Assembly (NCBI GenBank): GCA_021811435.1 | Contig: JAJZOR010000004.1 | Span: 45,876 to 109,875, forward strand | DNA: 64,000 nt | Reading direction: 5' to 3' | From: Microcaldota archaeon | Lineage (GTDB): Archaea; Micrarchaeota; Micrarchaeia; Micrarchaeales; Micrarchaeaceae | Shown: positions 1 through 9,202 of the stretch, piece after piece | Layout: each line of letters opens with the position of its first letter | Position numbering within the stretch: the stretch's first letter is position 1 | Notes under the pieces: model-generated | What the model was told of the DNA's origin: nothing | What the model saw: the letters and a program-made list of their open reading frames with translations, nothing else | Databases searched by the model: none | Position numbers and translations under genes: made by a program

Positions 1-1131
1 TTCACGATAAACTTCACGCGCAACGAGATAAACATCCTGGCATCGTATCCGGCCTTTAATGCGACCACCGCGCAGCTGAGCCGCGTACTCAACCAGAGCG
101 CGCAGCTTGATGCGAAAGGCTACTACTATTTGGCCGCGGACGAAGCATTCCTGGACTACCAGAACGCATTTTATTTCGACAACCACCTCGTGACCAGGAG
201 CGGAGGCCTTAGCACGCTGCAGGGCATAGGCAGATTCTGCGCGGATTTCATACCGCCGCAGCTGACGTCCAGCAACTACGAGTATGTGCTGGGCGGAGAG
301 CTCAGGCAGGCGTGGGGCAATTACACGATAAGCAGCGCGGTGAGCAGCTACAACCAGACCGGATTCGACACTGATGAAGTGCTTTATGAGATGTCGAACG
401 GGGCCAACGCGAACGGATGGTGCAATGCGGCGCATGAGATGTACGGCCTGGCCAGCGATATAGGAGGGCAGGTCGTCACGGTGTCGCCGTCGCTCAATTC
501 AGTGGCGCTCAACAGGATAGACAGGGCATTGGCCTACGGGCCAGGGCTCTATCTCAGCACCGCCGAGACCGCATACAAGCAGGGCAATTATCCGCTGGCC
601 ATACTGGACGCGGATTACGCTTATGCGCTGTCGTCCGGGGCCAACGCGACCGCAGCCCAGAAATACAACATGACCGTAGCGCTTGAATCGAACTCGAGCT
701 ACGGCATCTGGGCCTCGCAGTTCGCGGACGAATCCAAATTCTACCTTTACGAGTCAAAGGCAGCGAACAACGCCACCAATGCAAGCGGCTACCTGGATCA
801 GGCTTACTCGACCGCACTGCTGGCCAGCCAGATGAGTAGGGACATGCAGGCCATATACGGCGGGCTGGAGCCCACTGGGCAGACGATTCAGGGCGCCAAG
901 GTTAACGGCACGGCATACAACGTGCCTAGCATAGTGGACTTCTCGCAGGTGGAGGCTGAGCTGGGACAGCTCGACAAGCTCATGACAGCATTATTTATAG
1001 TTATTGCAGGCATATTCATTGTCAACACCGCGATTTGGATCCTCATGATAAGGGAGCGCCGCGAAAGGAAGGCGGCGCGGGAGGGCGCGAAGAGGGAGGC
1101 GCAGGCGGCGAAGCAGAAATATTCCAGGTGA
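1..1131 (+). CDS. C-terminal part of a membrane-anchored extracytoplasmic protein (5' end outside window)
   Basis: The reading frame is open from base 1, so the gene begins upstream; a TTG at 130 is only an internal codon. About 376 residues are visible. Most are a polar, helix-prone region with many N-x-S/T sequons, as expected of an exported, glycosylated chain. A single hydrophobic segment follows near the end (LMTALFIVIAGIFIVNTAIW), then a short Arg/Lys/Glu-rich tail likely to be cytoplasmic. This layout resembles archaeal membrane proteins that carry a Lon-like (S16) serine protease domain at the N-terminus, but that domain would lie outside the window, so the family is only a guess. The zinc-ribbon/EF1B pair follows closely on the same strand. 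Confidence 0.6.
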   Translation, partial: FTINFTRNEINILASYPAFNATTAQLSRVLNQSAQLDAKGYYYLAADEAFLDYQNAFYFDNHLVTRSGGLSTLQGIGRFCADFIPPQLTSSNYEYVLGGELRQAWGNYTISSAVSSYNQTGFDTDEVLYEMSNGANANGWCNAAHEMYGLASDIGGQVVTVSPSLNSVALNRIDRALAYGPGLYLSTAETAYKQGNYPLAILDADYAYALSSGANATAAQKYNMTVALESNSSYGIWASQFADESKFYLYESKAANNATNASGYLDQAYSTALLASQMSRDMQAIYGGLEPTGQTIQGAKVNGTAYNVPSIVDFSQVEAELGQLDKLMTALFIVIAGIFIVNTAIWILMIRERRERKAAREGAKREAQAAKQKYSR

Positions 1132-1147
1132 GTTTATAACCGATGTA

Positions 1148-1306
1148 TTGCCAGGTAAGGTATGCGTGTCATGCGGCCATCTGAGCAGCGAGTACACCGA
1201 ATTCTCTTGCCCAAAATGCGGGAAGAGCGACGTAATAAGATGCTATCACTGCAGGGAGATATCGAACACATATAAGTGCGCGGAGTGCGGCTTCGAGGGA
1301 CCATAA
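1148..1306 (+). CDS. small zinc-ribbon protein (52 aa), HVO_2753-like
   Basis: This short gene encodes 52 residues with four CxxC pairs: CVSC, CPKC, CYHC and CAEC, ending in GFEGP. The arrangement matches the small archaeal double-zinc-finger proteins that commonly precede EF1B. Each pair of CxxC knuckles should hold one zinc. The most plausible start is TTG 1148, giving MPGKVCVSCG. The stop overlaps the EF1B start in a TAATG junction (1304-1308), so the two genes are almost certainly translationally coupled. Its molecular role is unknown; the genomic link to EF1B suggests a function in translation. Confidence 0.8.
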   Translation: MPGKVCVSCGHLSSEYTEFSCPKCGKSDVIRCYHCREISNTYKCAECGFEGP

Positions 1307-1557
1307 TGTCCAAGGCCACTATATTATTCAAGGTCTATCCGTCGGATCCGGACAAGGTGCCGCAGACGATGGACAGCATAAAGGCCGCGATGAACCCATC
1401 GGGAATGCAGGCCCAGGAGGTCGCTTTCGGCATAAAGCTGATAAAAGTGCTTTTCGTGTACGACCCGAAGCAGACAGGCTCATCGCAGCTGGAGGAACAG
1501 CTGAAGAAGGTTCCCGGCGTAAGTGAGATAGAAGTCGAGGAAGAGTCCCTGATGTGA
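1306..1557 (+). CDS. ef1b: translation elongation factor 1-beta (aEF1B)
   Basis: The 83-residue product is the archaeal guanine-nucleotide exchange factor for EF1A, which swaps GDP for GTP after aminoacyl-tRNA delivery. It has the compact alpha/beta sandwich typical of archaeal EF1B: an N-terminal strand (ATILFKVYPSD), the AFGIKLIKVLFVYDPK stretch and an acidic C-terminal strand. Start ATG 1306 overlaps the stop of the zinc-ribbon gene; longer in-frame starts at 1276 would run into that gene and are rejected. The length is normal for the family. Confidence 0.88.
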   Translation: MSKATILFKVYPSDPDKVPQTMDSIKAAMNPSGMQAQEVAFGIKLIKVLFVYDPKQTGSSQLEEQLKKVPGVSEIEVEEESLM

Positions 1558-1676
1558 AGCCGCGCCTGCATAAATGCATATTCCTACGTAATACCGGCGG
1601 CGCGCCCCGGAGGATGCAGGCTGATTCGCAACGCTTGCCCAGTAAAGAATAAAAGAAGCGAAGACGATTTGATTAT

Positions 1677-2252
1677 ATGGAACATGAGAGTGGCGAAAGT
1701 GCCAGCATGGTGCTAAACTTCGAGCTGAGCAAGAAGCGTTTCGTGAAAATAAGCTTTAAGGAGATGAAGAAGTTCTCCGAGGACCTCGCCACCGAGATAC
1801 TTAAGCGCTATGGCGCGCCCGACATCATCGTATACGCGCAGAGGGGCGGTATGCTCATTGCCAGACTGCTCAGCGACGCGCTGGACGTGCGCGACATGGT
1901 CTGCGTAAGCGCAAGGTACTATTCCAAATCCAACACGAGATACGCGAGCGTGAAGACCGGCAACGTGCCAAGGCTGGACGCCAAGGGCTATGTTCTTGTT
2001 GTGGACGACATAGCCGATACTGGGAAGACGCTCAAGAAGATATGCGGCGACATACGCTCGAAATCCATGGTCAGGGTGGTGACCTGCACCTTCGGAATGA
2101 AACCGCAGTCGGTCATAAAGCCGGATTTCTGCGCCTTCAGGGTAAGCAACGACACGTGGGCCATATTCGAATACGAGGAGTTCGAGACTACCAGGAACTT
2201 CTCGCAGACCGGCAACGAAGCGGGGCTCAGGTTCATAAAGCAGAATTTCTAG
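1677..2252 (+). CDS. phosphoribosyltransferase (type I PRTase fold)
   Basis: The 191-residue protein contains the PRPP-binding signature VLVVDDIADTGKTLKK (residues about 103-118), which binds the ribose phosphate and pyrophosphate of PRPP. Upstream is a PDIIVYAQRGGMLIARLLSDAL segment typical of the COG2236 / xanthine-guanine-type PRTases. It probably salvages a purine base or acts on a related substrate; the base specificity cannot be read from the sequence. ATG 1677 is used; ATG 1707 (MVLNFELSKK) is an alternative. The 3' end overlaps the convergent Mut7-C gene by 20 bp. Confidence 0.75.
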   Translation: MEHESGESASMVLNFELSKKRFVKISFKEMKKFSEDLATEILKRYGAPDIIVYAQRGGMLIARLLSDALDVRDMVCVSARYYSKSNTRYASVKTGNVPRLDAKGYVLVVDDIADTGKTLKKICGDIRSKSMVRVVTCTFGMKPQSVIKPDFCAFRVSNDTWAIFEYEEFETTRNFSQTGNEAGLRFIKQNF

Positions 2253-2754
2253 CTGCGAGCCTGGCCACCCTCGCCAGCCTTTTCCTTATGCTGATCCAGT
2301 GGGTGCCCTGCCAGTAGAGCTTGCCGCACCGCCTGCAGTAGTAGAATCCATCGTATCTTGACGCAATGGCATCAGGTATGCCGCGGCGGGCGGCGAACTC
2401 TGGCGAGACCCTGTTCAGCGGAGAGCAGCATCTCGGGCAGAAGGTCTCCGCAGGGTCGGTGCGGGCATTGAGGCGCAGCGACCTTATTACATATGCCAGC
2501 TGCCTGTCGAGGTCGTGCTGGGTCACGAGGATGGAGGTTATGCCGCGCTTCCGCGCCCTGAGTGAAAGCGCTACGTCAGACGTCAGCAGTATGGCCTTTG
2601 ACCTCTTCGAATGCCTCAGTATCGCGTCGTCCCCTTGCGCTGGCACGTCCATCGCGGGGATGCCGGCCAGCCTGAGCCACCTTGCGACCTTCGCCAGCAT
2701 GACGTCGGCCAGAATGCACCTTTTTGACATGGTGAAACGCCGATTTTTCAGCAT
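2233..2754 (-). CDS. Mut7-C RNase domain protein (PIN-like nuclease with zinc ribbon)
   Basis: The protein begins with a PIN-like nuclease core: ILADVMLAKVARWLRLAG with the first acidic residue, then ILLTSDVALSLRARKRG carrying a second. It ends in a zinc ribbon built from CPRCCSPLNRV and YYCRRCGKLYWQGTHW. This is the standard Mut7-C (DUF82, COG1656) layout, including the conserved GK-YW-G-HW C-terminus. These are predicted metal-dependent RNases. Two starts are possible, ATG 2754 and ATG 2730; AT-rich box A-like sequences sit at a suitable distance from both. The gene is divergent from rad50. Confidence 0.82.
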   Translation of the reverse strand: MLKNRRFTMSKRCILADVMLAKVARWLRLAGIPAMDVPAQGDDAILRHSKRSKAILLTSDVALSLRARKRGITSILVTQHDLDRQLAYVIRSLRLNARTDPAETFCPRCCSPLNRVSPEFAARRGIPDAIASRYDGFYYCRRCGKLYWQGTHWISIRKRLARVARLAARNSAL

Positions 2755-2810
2755 ACTATTTAATAGCCGCGAGATAAATATCTGTGTCCGGGGGACACGG
2801 TGCTTGCCGC

Positions 2811-5114
2811 ATGATAAGATCGATAGAGCTTATCAACTGGAAAACACACAGGCATACCAAGCTAGAGTTCAAGAGCGGCGTCAATGTCCTAATAGGCATA
2901 ATGGGCGCAGGCAAGAGCTCGGTGCTCGACGCCATTTCGTTCGCGCTTTTCGGCACATTCCCAGCGCTAAAAAGCAGGAGGGTGGCGTCATCCGACCTTA
3001 TAACAAACAGGCCGGAGGAGGAGCAGGAGGCGACCGTCAAGCTGGATTTCGATGCGAACGGCAGCGTGTATTCGGTTTCCAGGACCATAAGCCTGCGCGG
3101 GAGCAGCACAGCCAAGCTCGAGAAGGACGGCAGCTATGTGCAGGCGCAGGCGGAGAGGGTCAACGAAGAGATAGGGCAGGTGCTCAAGATAGACTACGAC
3201 ACGTTCTCGCGCGCCATCTACGCGGAGCAGAACAACCTGGACTATTTTTTGGAGCTCACGAAGAGCGACAGGAAGAAGCAGATAGACGGAATGCTCGGCC
3301 TGGACCAGTTCGCTGCAGCTGAGGACAACGCCACCTCGCTGATAAACAGCATAAAGGCAATGATAAGCGACGAGGAGGGCACGCTGGCGCAGATCGACAT
3401 AAAGTCGTACAGGGCGCAGCTCGAGAAGCTTGCTGGCGAGAGGAAGGCGATGGAGGGCGAGATGGGCTCGCTCAGGACCGCGGCCAAGGCCGCGGAAACC
3501 GAGGCCGAGGCGCTTAGGAAGGAGCTGGCGGAGGCAAAGGCGCTGCAGTCGAGGAAGAACGCTCTGGCCAAGGAGATCGCGTCGATGGGCGGCAAGATAG
3601 CCGCGATGGAGGGGGAACTGGCAGCGATAGAAAAGCTCCGCATAGACGGCGAGGCCATCCAGGCCGCGCTCAGGGCCAGGAAGGCGGAGAGGGGAGCGAT
3701 AGACAGGGAGCTGGAACGCCTCAAGTCGGACTTCAAGGACGCGACGGCGAGGAGCGCGTCGCTTTCGGCAGTGATAAGGGCGAACGAGCTTAAGCTAAAG
3801 GAGAGGGACAGGATATCAGGCGAGATCGGGGGCAGGAGCCTGGAGTCATCGAAGGATGCGGTGAGGGGCGCGGAGAAGTCGCTAAAGGAGCTGAACGACG
3901 CCATAGCGCGCCACAGGGCGCTCGAGAGGGAAATCGGCTCCTGGCTCGAGGAACTGCGCAAGCACATAGGCAAGTGCCCGCTTTGCGAACGGGAGCTGGA
4001 CAGCGGCCTTAAGGAGAAGCTGCTCAAAGACAAGACAGCCCTTCTGGAAAGCACAGCCAAGGAGAGCGAGAAGCTGGCCAGACAGGCGGCGGATTGCGAG
4101 ACAGCGCTCAATAAGGCGAAGGAGGAATCCACAAAGCTTGCAGTGTATACGAGCAAACTCAAGGACTACGAGGGGTTGGACGGCGCCATCAGCAAGGACA
4201 GGAACGAACTCTCGGCCATAAAGCCCAGGGCCGCAGAGCTTGAGAAAGGCCTCGAATCCAAGGAGAAGGAACGCGACTCGATGAACGAGGCGATCAACAA
4301 GCTTAACGCCGACATGGAGACGGCCAGGAGGAAGGAGGCCTACTCGAATGATGTGAAGAAGGGCAGGGCGGCATTGGAGCAGAAGGCCGGGGAGATGGAT
4401 GCCATAAAGGTTGACGACAAGACCGTTGACCTGCTGCAGGAGAAGCTCGGGAGGAAGGACGTGGAACTGGGCGAGGCAAAGGCGAAACTGGGCGAAGTGA
4501 CAAGGCATATCGCGACCCTGCAGTCCCAGATTGAAGACAGGGCCAGGCAGATAGGTGAGTTCGACGCGATAGAGGCGCGGATAGAGAGGCGGAGGGCTTA
4601 CATAAGCAACCTTAACAAGTTCAAGACCGCGCTAATGGACACGGAAGCGCTGCTCAGGAACAGGCTGGTCTCTTCGATAAACGGCCTGATGGACGGGTTG
4701 TGGCCCGAGCTGTACCCTTACGGGGATTACAGGAGCATAAGGCTGACCAGCAAAAAGGACGACTACCTCCTGGAGGCCGACTTGGGCGGGGGAGACTCTG
4801 GCCTGTGGGAACCTGTCGACTCTGTCGCCAGCGGCGGCGAGAGGACCGTGGCGTGCCTCGTGATGAGGGTTGCGATGTCGATGGTCATAGTGCCTAACCT
4901 CAAGTGGATCATACTGGACGAGCCCACACACAACCTTGACTCGAACGGCATAGCAAAGCTCATAAGCGTATTGGGCGAGAGCCTGCCAAAGGTGGTGGAG
5001 CAGATATTCGTGATAACGCACGAGGACGACATGAAGCAGATAGGCTCTGCGGTGGTGTATACGCTTGACAGGGACAAGTCGGCCGATGGCCCGACCACCG
5101 TCTCGGAATTATGA
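2811..5114 (+). CDS. rad50: DNA double-strand break repair ATPase Rad50
   Basis: This 767-residue SMC-like ATPase has an N-terminal Walker A at about residues 29-36, two long Glu/Lys/Ala-rich coiled-coil arms, and a zinc hook CPLC (Cys389, Cys392) at the turn. The C-terminal half has the SGGERTVACLVMRVAMS signature and Walker B WIILDEPTHNLD. Rad50 partners Mre11 in sensing and processing DNA ends. The Walker A reads GIMGAGKSS rather than the usual GxNGxGKS. The start is ATG 2811 (MIRSIELINWKTH), as expected for the family; upstream GTG 2784 would add nine unrelated residues. No mre11, herA or nurA lies beside it. It converges on ftsZ. Confidence 0.9.
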   Translation: MIRSIELINWKTHRHTKLEFKSGVNVLIGIMGAGKSSVLDAISFALFGTFPALKSRRVASSDLITNRPEEEQEATVKLDFDANGSVYSVSRTISLRGSSTAKLEKDGSYVQAQAERVNEEIGQVLKIDYDTFSRAIYAEQNNLDYFLELTKSDRKKQIDGMLGLDQFAAAEDNATSLINSIKAMISDEEGTLAQIDIKSYRAQLEKLAGERKAMEGEMGSLRTAAKAAETEAEALRKELAEAKALQSRKNALAKEIASMGGKIAAMEGELAAIEKLRIDGEAIQAALRARKAERGAIDRELERLKSDFKDATARSASLSAVIRANELKLKERDRISGEIGGRSLESSKDAVRGAEKSLKELNDAIARHRALEREIGSWLEELRKHIGKCPLCERELDSGLKEKLLKDKTALLESTAKESEKLARQAADCETALNKAKEESTKLAVYTSKLKDYEGLDGAISKDRNELSAIKPRAAELEKGLESKEKERDSMNEAINKLNADMETARRKEAYSNDVKKGRAALEQKAGEMDAIKVDDKTVDLLQEKLGRKDVELGEAKAKLGEVTRHIATLQSQIEDRARQIGEFDAIEARIERRRAYISNLNKFKTALMDTEALLRNRLVSSINGLMDGLWPELYPYGDYRSIRLTSKKDDYLLEADLGGGDSGLWEPVDSVASGGERTVACLVMRVAMSMVIVPNLKWIILDEPTHNLDSNGIAKLISVLGESLPKVVEQIFVITHEDDMKQIGSAVVYTLDRDKSADGPTTVSEL

Positions 5115-5165
5115 TCGGTGGGGAACGGCGCGGCTGCATGACCGCAGCGCCGGCCGTACCTGCGC

Positions 5166-6209
5166 TCAGAGCCGATCCAGGCCAAGGCCGCCTGGCGAGG
5201 TACCAGATTGCGCAGTAGAGCCCAGGATGGACGAGCTCTTAACGCCAGTGAATATGGCTATGACCTCGACCTTGCCGCTGTATGCAGGGTCTATCCTTGC
5301 GCCCCACAGGACGTTAGCGTTCGGCGCGGTCAGCCCTGTCAGCTTGTTGCCTATCTCGTTGGTGTCGCCGAGGGTCAGGTCCTGCCCCCCGGTTATGTGA
5401 AGCAGTATGCCAGTGGCGCCCTCGTAATCCACATCGAGAAGCTTGTTCTGCAGGGTGTTGTCGACAACCTTCTCGACCCTGTCCTGGCCCGAGGCCTCGC
5501 CCACGCTTATCATGGCTAGGCCACCGTTAGACATTATCGCCTTGAGGTCCGCGAAGTCCAGGTTTATCAGGCTCGGCGTGTTTATGGTCTCCGATATGCC
5601 GCGCACCGCCCTGGTCGTTATCTCGTCTGCTATCTTGAACGCCTCCTCTATCGCTACGTTAGGATATAGGTTGACGAGCTTCTGGTTGTCTATGACTATC
5701 AATGTGTCCACGTTCTTCCTAAGCTCTTCTATGCCCTTCCTTGCCGTTGCTATCCTTACGCCTTCCAGCCTGAACGGGAACGTCACCACGCCTATGACTA
5801 TCGCGCCGGCCCTCTTGGCCACGTCAGCTATGACAGGCGCGGCCCCTGTCCCCGTGCCGCCGCCCATGCCGGCAGCTATGAAAACGAGGTTGTAACCGTC
5901 CAGCGCCCCCTCTATCCTGGCGCGCGAAAACTCTGCGGCCTTGGCCCCTACCTGCGGGAAGCCGCCGGCGCCCAGTCCTCTCGTCAGCGCGTCTCCTATC
6001 AGAAGGCGGTTTATCGAGGGATCCAGGCTGTTGAGGTGCTTCGCGTCGGTGTTCACGGCGATGAGCGATGCGCCCTTTATGCCGGTCCTGCTCAGCCTCT
6101 GCACCGTATTGCTGCCGCCGCCGCCCACGCCGCAGACTGCTATCCTTGCCTTGAAAAGCTCTTCGTCGTTAGTGTCGTTCGTGAGCGCGCTAGAGAGTAT
6201 GTCCATCAT
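5166..6209 (-). CDS. ftsZ: cell division GTPase FtsZ
   Basis: A tubulin/FtsZ-family GTPase that polymerises into the division ring. The N-terminal glycine-rich loop GVGGGGSNTV, the tubulin signature GMGGGTGTGAAPVIA and the T7-loop region SLINLDFADLK are all intact. The C-terminus is short and ends LGLDRL, without an obvious conserved FtsZ tail peptide. Tandem ATGs at 6209 and 6206 follow a CGTGAT motif; a longer TTG start at 6230 is less likely because the box A at 6234-6244 places the transcript start near 6210. Confidence 0.93.
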   Translation of the reverse strand: MMDILSSALTNDTNDEELFKARIAVCGVGGGGSNTVQRLSRTGIKGASLIAVNTDAKHLNSLDPSINRLLIGDALTRGLGAGGFPQVGAKAAEFSRARIEGALDGYNLVFIAAGMGGGTGTGAAPVIADVAKRAGAIVIGVVTFPFRLEGVRIATARKGIEELRKNVDTLIVIDNQKLVNLYPNVAIEEAFKIADEITTRAVRGISETINTPSLINLDFADLKAIMSNGGLAMISVGEASGQDRVEKVVDNTLQNKLLDVDYEGATGILLHITGGQDLTLGDTNEIGNKLTGLTAPNANVLWGARIDPAYSGKVEVIAIFTGVKSSSILGSTAQSGTSPGGLGLDRL

Positions 6210-6233
6210 ATCACGTAGAGATAAGAACAAAAA

Positions 6234-6244
6234 AGCTATAAAAT
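6234..6244 (-). promoter_or_regulatory. box A (TATA) of ftsZ
   Basis: The minus strand reads ATTTTATAGC, about 28 bp before the ftsZ ATG at 6209. This spacing fits an archaeal TATA box feeding a nearly leaderless transcript. A second AT-rich stretch (CTATATATAG) lies just upstream. Confidence 0.5.
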
Positions 6245-6444
6245 GTTATTCTATATATAGTACTATGTGCAGTACTGCTCAAGTGGAGCGGGAATTTAGT
6301 AGTTTATGTCAGAAGCCGACCTTAAATGTGTGCTTGCAGCTCAGGGGCTAGCCTCTTCCTATAGGTTTTTTGCGGCGTCAGGGCGCTACTGCGCCTCATC
6401 GCATCGTTTCACGGAGGGCGGCGCGACGCAAGGGATGGTAGCGG

Positions 6445-7503
6445 ATGGATAAGGGATTCCTAAGGTCGATAGTGCTGGCGCTGTTGTCCTCGCTGCTCAT
6501 GGGCGGGTGGCTGATCCTGTCTATGGTGGCCATACAGTCTTACAACACGGTAGACTACTACATGCTGATGTCATTCTTCGCGTTCGCGTTCTTCCTCGCG
6601 TTCCAGGCGTTCAGGAAGAAGCAGGTAAGGCAGCCAAAGCCCAGGGTCATAGCAAATGGGGCGCTCTTCTCGATAGAATCCATAATATTCCTGTCCATAG
6701 TGAACAGCCAGAACATAGTGATGCTATCTGCGTTGATAACGCTCAACATAATAGTGTTCACGATAATCAACATATTCCTGCACAAGGAGGTGCTGAACAA
6801 GCACATCATGGCGAGGATACTCGTTTCATCGCTGCTCATAATAATAGCGGTTGACCTGATATACACATTCAACCAGAGCACCGGCTTCACGGCGCTTGAT
6901 CCCCAGGACTTTTATGTAGCATTCCTGCTTGTGGTGCTGTTCGGCGCTACAAACTACCTTTTTTCGTACAACAGCAAGAGGGTGGTCAACGAGGAGAATT
7001 TCATATTCTGGATACTGCTGGCCGGTTTCGTAGTAAGCACGCTTGCGTTCGCTTCGCTTGGTACGGGCATAGATGTGCATAGGGCGATCATATACTATTC
7101 TATGGCAGGAGGGCTGCTGCTCTTTGCCGGCATATCGAGCATGGTTTACAGCTACAGGTACCTCGCGTACTACAAGAACGTGATGCGGTTCGTTGGCACA
7201 AACGTCCTGTTCCTCCTCAGCGAAACTGACGTGATATTCATATCGGTGCTGTATGTGCTTTTCGGCATAGGAGCGATAAACAGCGACATTATAGCATCCA
7301 TAGCGCTTATATTGGTCTCCATGATCGTGATATCGACGATAGAAGACAAGAGGAGCCAGACGAACATATTCACGCACATGGTGACAGACACTTTCAACAA
7401 GGAGGTGACCAGCCTTAAGAGCATGATGAGGCGCAGGGGCGCGCATCACCAGGATACCCGCCATGGCAAGCGCGCCAACAGGAGACATCCAAAGCGCGGC
7501 TGA
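6445..7503 (+). CDS. multi-span membrane protein, DMT/EamA-like
   Basis: The 352-residue product has about ten hydrophobic helices arranged in two halves of five, for example VLALLSSLLMGGWLILSMVA, FFAFAFFLAFQAF and ILVSSLLIIIAVDLIYTF. The C-terminal tail is basic and His/Arg-rich (RRRGAHHQDTRHGKRANRRHP). The ten-helix, two-repeat layout suggests a drug/metabolite-type transporter, but no substrate-specific motif is visible. ATG 6445 was chosen because the hydrophobic first helix begins a few codons later. The 214 bp upstream hold nothing recognisable. Confidence 0.55.
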   Translation: MDKGFLRSIVLALLSSLLMGGWLILSMVAIQSYNTVDYYMLMSFFAFAFFLAFQAFRKKQVRQPKPRVIANGALFSIESIIFLSIVNSQNIVMLSALITLNIIVFTIINIFLHKEVLNKHIMARILVSSLLIIIAVDLIYTFNQSTGFTALDPQDFYVAFLLVVLFGATNYLFSYNSKRVVNEENFIFWILLAGFVVSTLAFASLGTGIDVHRAIIYYSMAGGLLLFAGISSMVYSYRYLAYYKNVMRFVGTNVLFLLSETDVIFISVLYVLFGIGAINSDIIASIALILVSMIVISTIEDKRSQTNIFTHMVTDTFNKEVTSLKSMMRRRGAHHQDTRHGKRANRRHPKRG

Positions 7504-7606
7504 TTTCTCACGTGACTGAGGTTTTCCGCTATGAATTTATAGCTTTTCGTGCAATAAGTTATGGACTTTTCTTGGTATTGTCTATCATAGAGTCTGATTT
7601 GATCAC

Positions 7607-8128
7607 ATGGCTAGATTGAGACCTGCAAGGACTATGCGTTACCCTAACTCACAGGCGTGGGCCAGGTACTCGCTGAAGAAGCCCAGAAAGAACTATATAA
7701 GGGCGCTGCCGCACACCAGCCTGCTGATATTCAACATGGGAGTTGACAACGGGACGTATGACACCACAATGACGCTTAACCCGCAGCGGGACATACAGCT
7801 CAGGTCCAACGCGCTGGAGGCCGCAAGGCAGGTAGCCAACAAGTACCTTGAGACGACTATACCGCAGGGCTACTTCTTCAAGGTGCTGGTGTACCCGCAC
7901 AACGTGATAAGGGAGCACAAGATGGCCACTGGTGCAGGCGCAGACAGGATATCGCAGGGAATGAGCCTGGCATTTGGCAGGCCTATCTCGATAGCTGCCA
8001 GGATAAGGGAGGACCAGCCCATATTCATGATAAAGACAAGCGCCAGGAACAGGCAGGTAGTCAACGAGGCCTTCAGGAGGGCGGCGTCCAAGCTGTCAGG
8101 CACCTACAAGGTCAGGCTTACCGCATAG
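7607..8128 (+). CDS. rpl10e: 50S ribosomal protein L10e (uL16)
   Basis: The 173-residue protein starts MARLRPARTMRY and contains the uL16/L10e landmarks: AWARYSLKKPRKNYIRALPHT, the loop YPHNVIREHKMATGAGADRIS and GMSLAFGRP. It binds 23S rRNA near the peptidyl-transferase centre and A site. The length is normal for archaea. The gene follows an AT-rich promoter region and is followed, 34 bp later, by dph2; both act in the elongation phase of translation, which may explain the linkage. Confidence 0.95.
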   Translation: MARLRPARTMRYPNSQAWARYSLKKPRKNYIRALPHTSLLIFNMGVDNGTYDTTMTLNPQRDIQLRSNALEAARQVANKYLETTIPQGYFFKVLVYPHNVIREHKMATGAGADRISQGMSLAFGRPISIAARIREDQPIFMIKTSARNRQVVNEAFRRAASKLSGTYKVRLTA

Positions 8129-8162
8129 GCGCCCTTCAATTCGGAACACCCAGTGCGTATGG

Positions 8163-9104
8163 ATGAGGATTCTATTGCAGTTCCCAGAGGGCCTTAAACA
8201 GTACGCCCTGCAGCATGCGAAAAAGCTTGAGGATGCAGGCAACGAGGTATTCATATCGGCATCGCCCAGTTTTGGCGCATGCGATCTGGCGCTCGATGAG
8301 GCCAGAGCGCTGAAAGCGGACAAGCTGGTGCACTTCGGCCACGCGGAGTTCCACAGCGTTGACTTCGACGTCGAATACGTTGAGTACAGGATAGACGCTC
8401 CGCTGGATCTCCTTGGGCAATCGCTAGACAGGCTTGAAAGCTATAAGAGGATAGGCCTTGTCACTACGATACAACACATGCACCAGCTCGGAGAGATAAG
8501 GGAGTTTTATGAGTCGCATGGCAAGACCGTAGTCGTAGGCAAGCCGTACGGCTTCGCCAAGAAGCCTGGCCAGATACTGGGGTGCGACATAGGCAGCGCG
8601 GCCACGGTAGACAGGCAGGTCGACGCGCATGTGTACTTCGGCGGCGGCATGTTCCATCCGCTGGGCGCCGCCCTGGCGACCACAAAGCCGTTCCTGGTCA
8701 TAGAGCCTTTTGAGAACAGGATGGCATTCATAGACGACCAGCGCGAAGTCTACAGGAAGAGGAGCAGGGGCAAGGTGCTCGCAGCGCTCAATGCTAAGAG
8801 GTTCGGCGTACTGGTCAGCACAAAGAACGGCCAGCACAACATGGGGCTTGCAGAGGTTATAAAGAGGAAGCTGGAGGGTGCCGGGCTGGGCGCCGGCATA
8901 CTTGTAGCCAACACTTTCGATTTCCAGTCGATAAGCAACATGCTTGAATTCGACGCCTTCGTCAACACCGCGTGCCCGAGGATCTCGGTGGACGACCCGA
9001 TAAGGATAGGGAAGCCTCTCCTCAGCGCAAATGAACTGATGGAGGTTCTGAGGATGAAGGACGAACTGTCCACTATTGAAGGGGAGCGGAAGCAGGTCCA
9101 GTAA
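8163..9104 (+). CDS. dph2: diphthamide biosynthesis radical enzyme Dph2
   Basis: Archaeal Dph2 uses a non-classical SAM radical chemistry to place a 3-amino-3-carboxypropyl group on the diphthamide histidine of EF2. The three cysteines that hold the [4Fe-4S] cluster are all visible: FGACD (N-terminal third), LGCDIGSA (middle) and NTACPRISVD (C-terminal third). The family motifs LLQFPEGLK and HFGHAEF are also present. At 313 residues it has normal length. It lies just downstream of rpl10e on the same strand. Confidence 0.92.
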   Translation: MRILLQFPEGLKQYALQHAKKLEDAGNEVFISASPSFGACDLALDEARALKADKLVHFGHAEFHSVDFDVEYVEYRIDAPLDLLGQSLDRLESYKRIGLVTTIQHMHQLGEIREFYESHGKTVVVGKPYGFAKKPGQILGCDIGSAATVDRQVDAHVYFGGGMFHPLGAALATTKPFLVIEPFENRMAFIDDQREVYRKRSRGKVLAALNAKRFGVLVSTKNGQHNMGLAEVIKRKLEGAGLGAGILVANTFDFQSISNMLEFDAFVNTACPRISVDDPIRIGKPLLSANELMEVLRMKDELSTIEGERKQVQ

Positions 9105-9202
9105 GAAGTTGCTATGCGATTTTTGACAGTTGACGCTCCGCGTTGAAGGGCCTTGGCCGCGGCTCATATTCCATTTTGCATAGCGCGGGCTAAGTGGGAA
9201 TC

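Noticed and set aside
3242..4162. long antisense frame within rad50 (306 codons)
   Set aside because: It is a shadow of the coiled-coil coding bias, with Ser/Leu-rich low-complexity sequence and no start context.
9111..9184. GCTATGC / GCATAGC inverted repeat after dph2
   Set aside because: Only 7 bp with 60 nt between the arms; too weak to claim a structured RNA.
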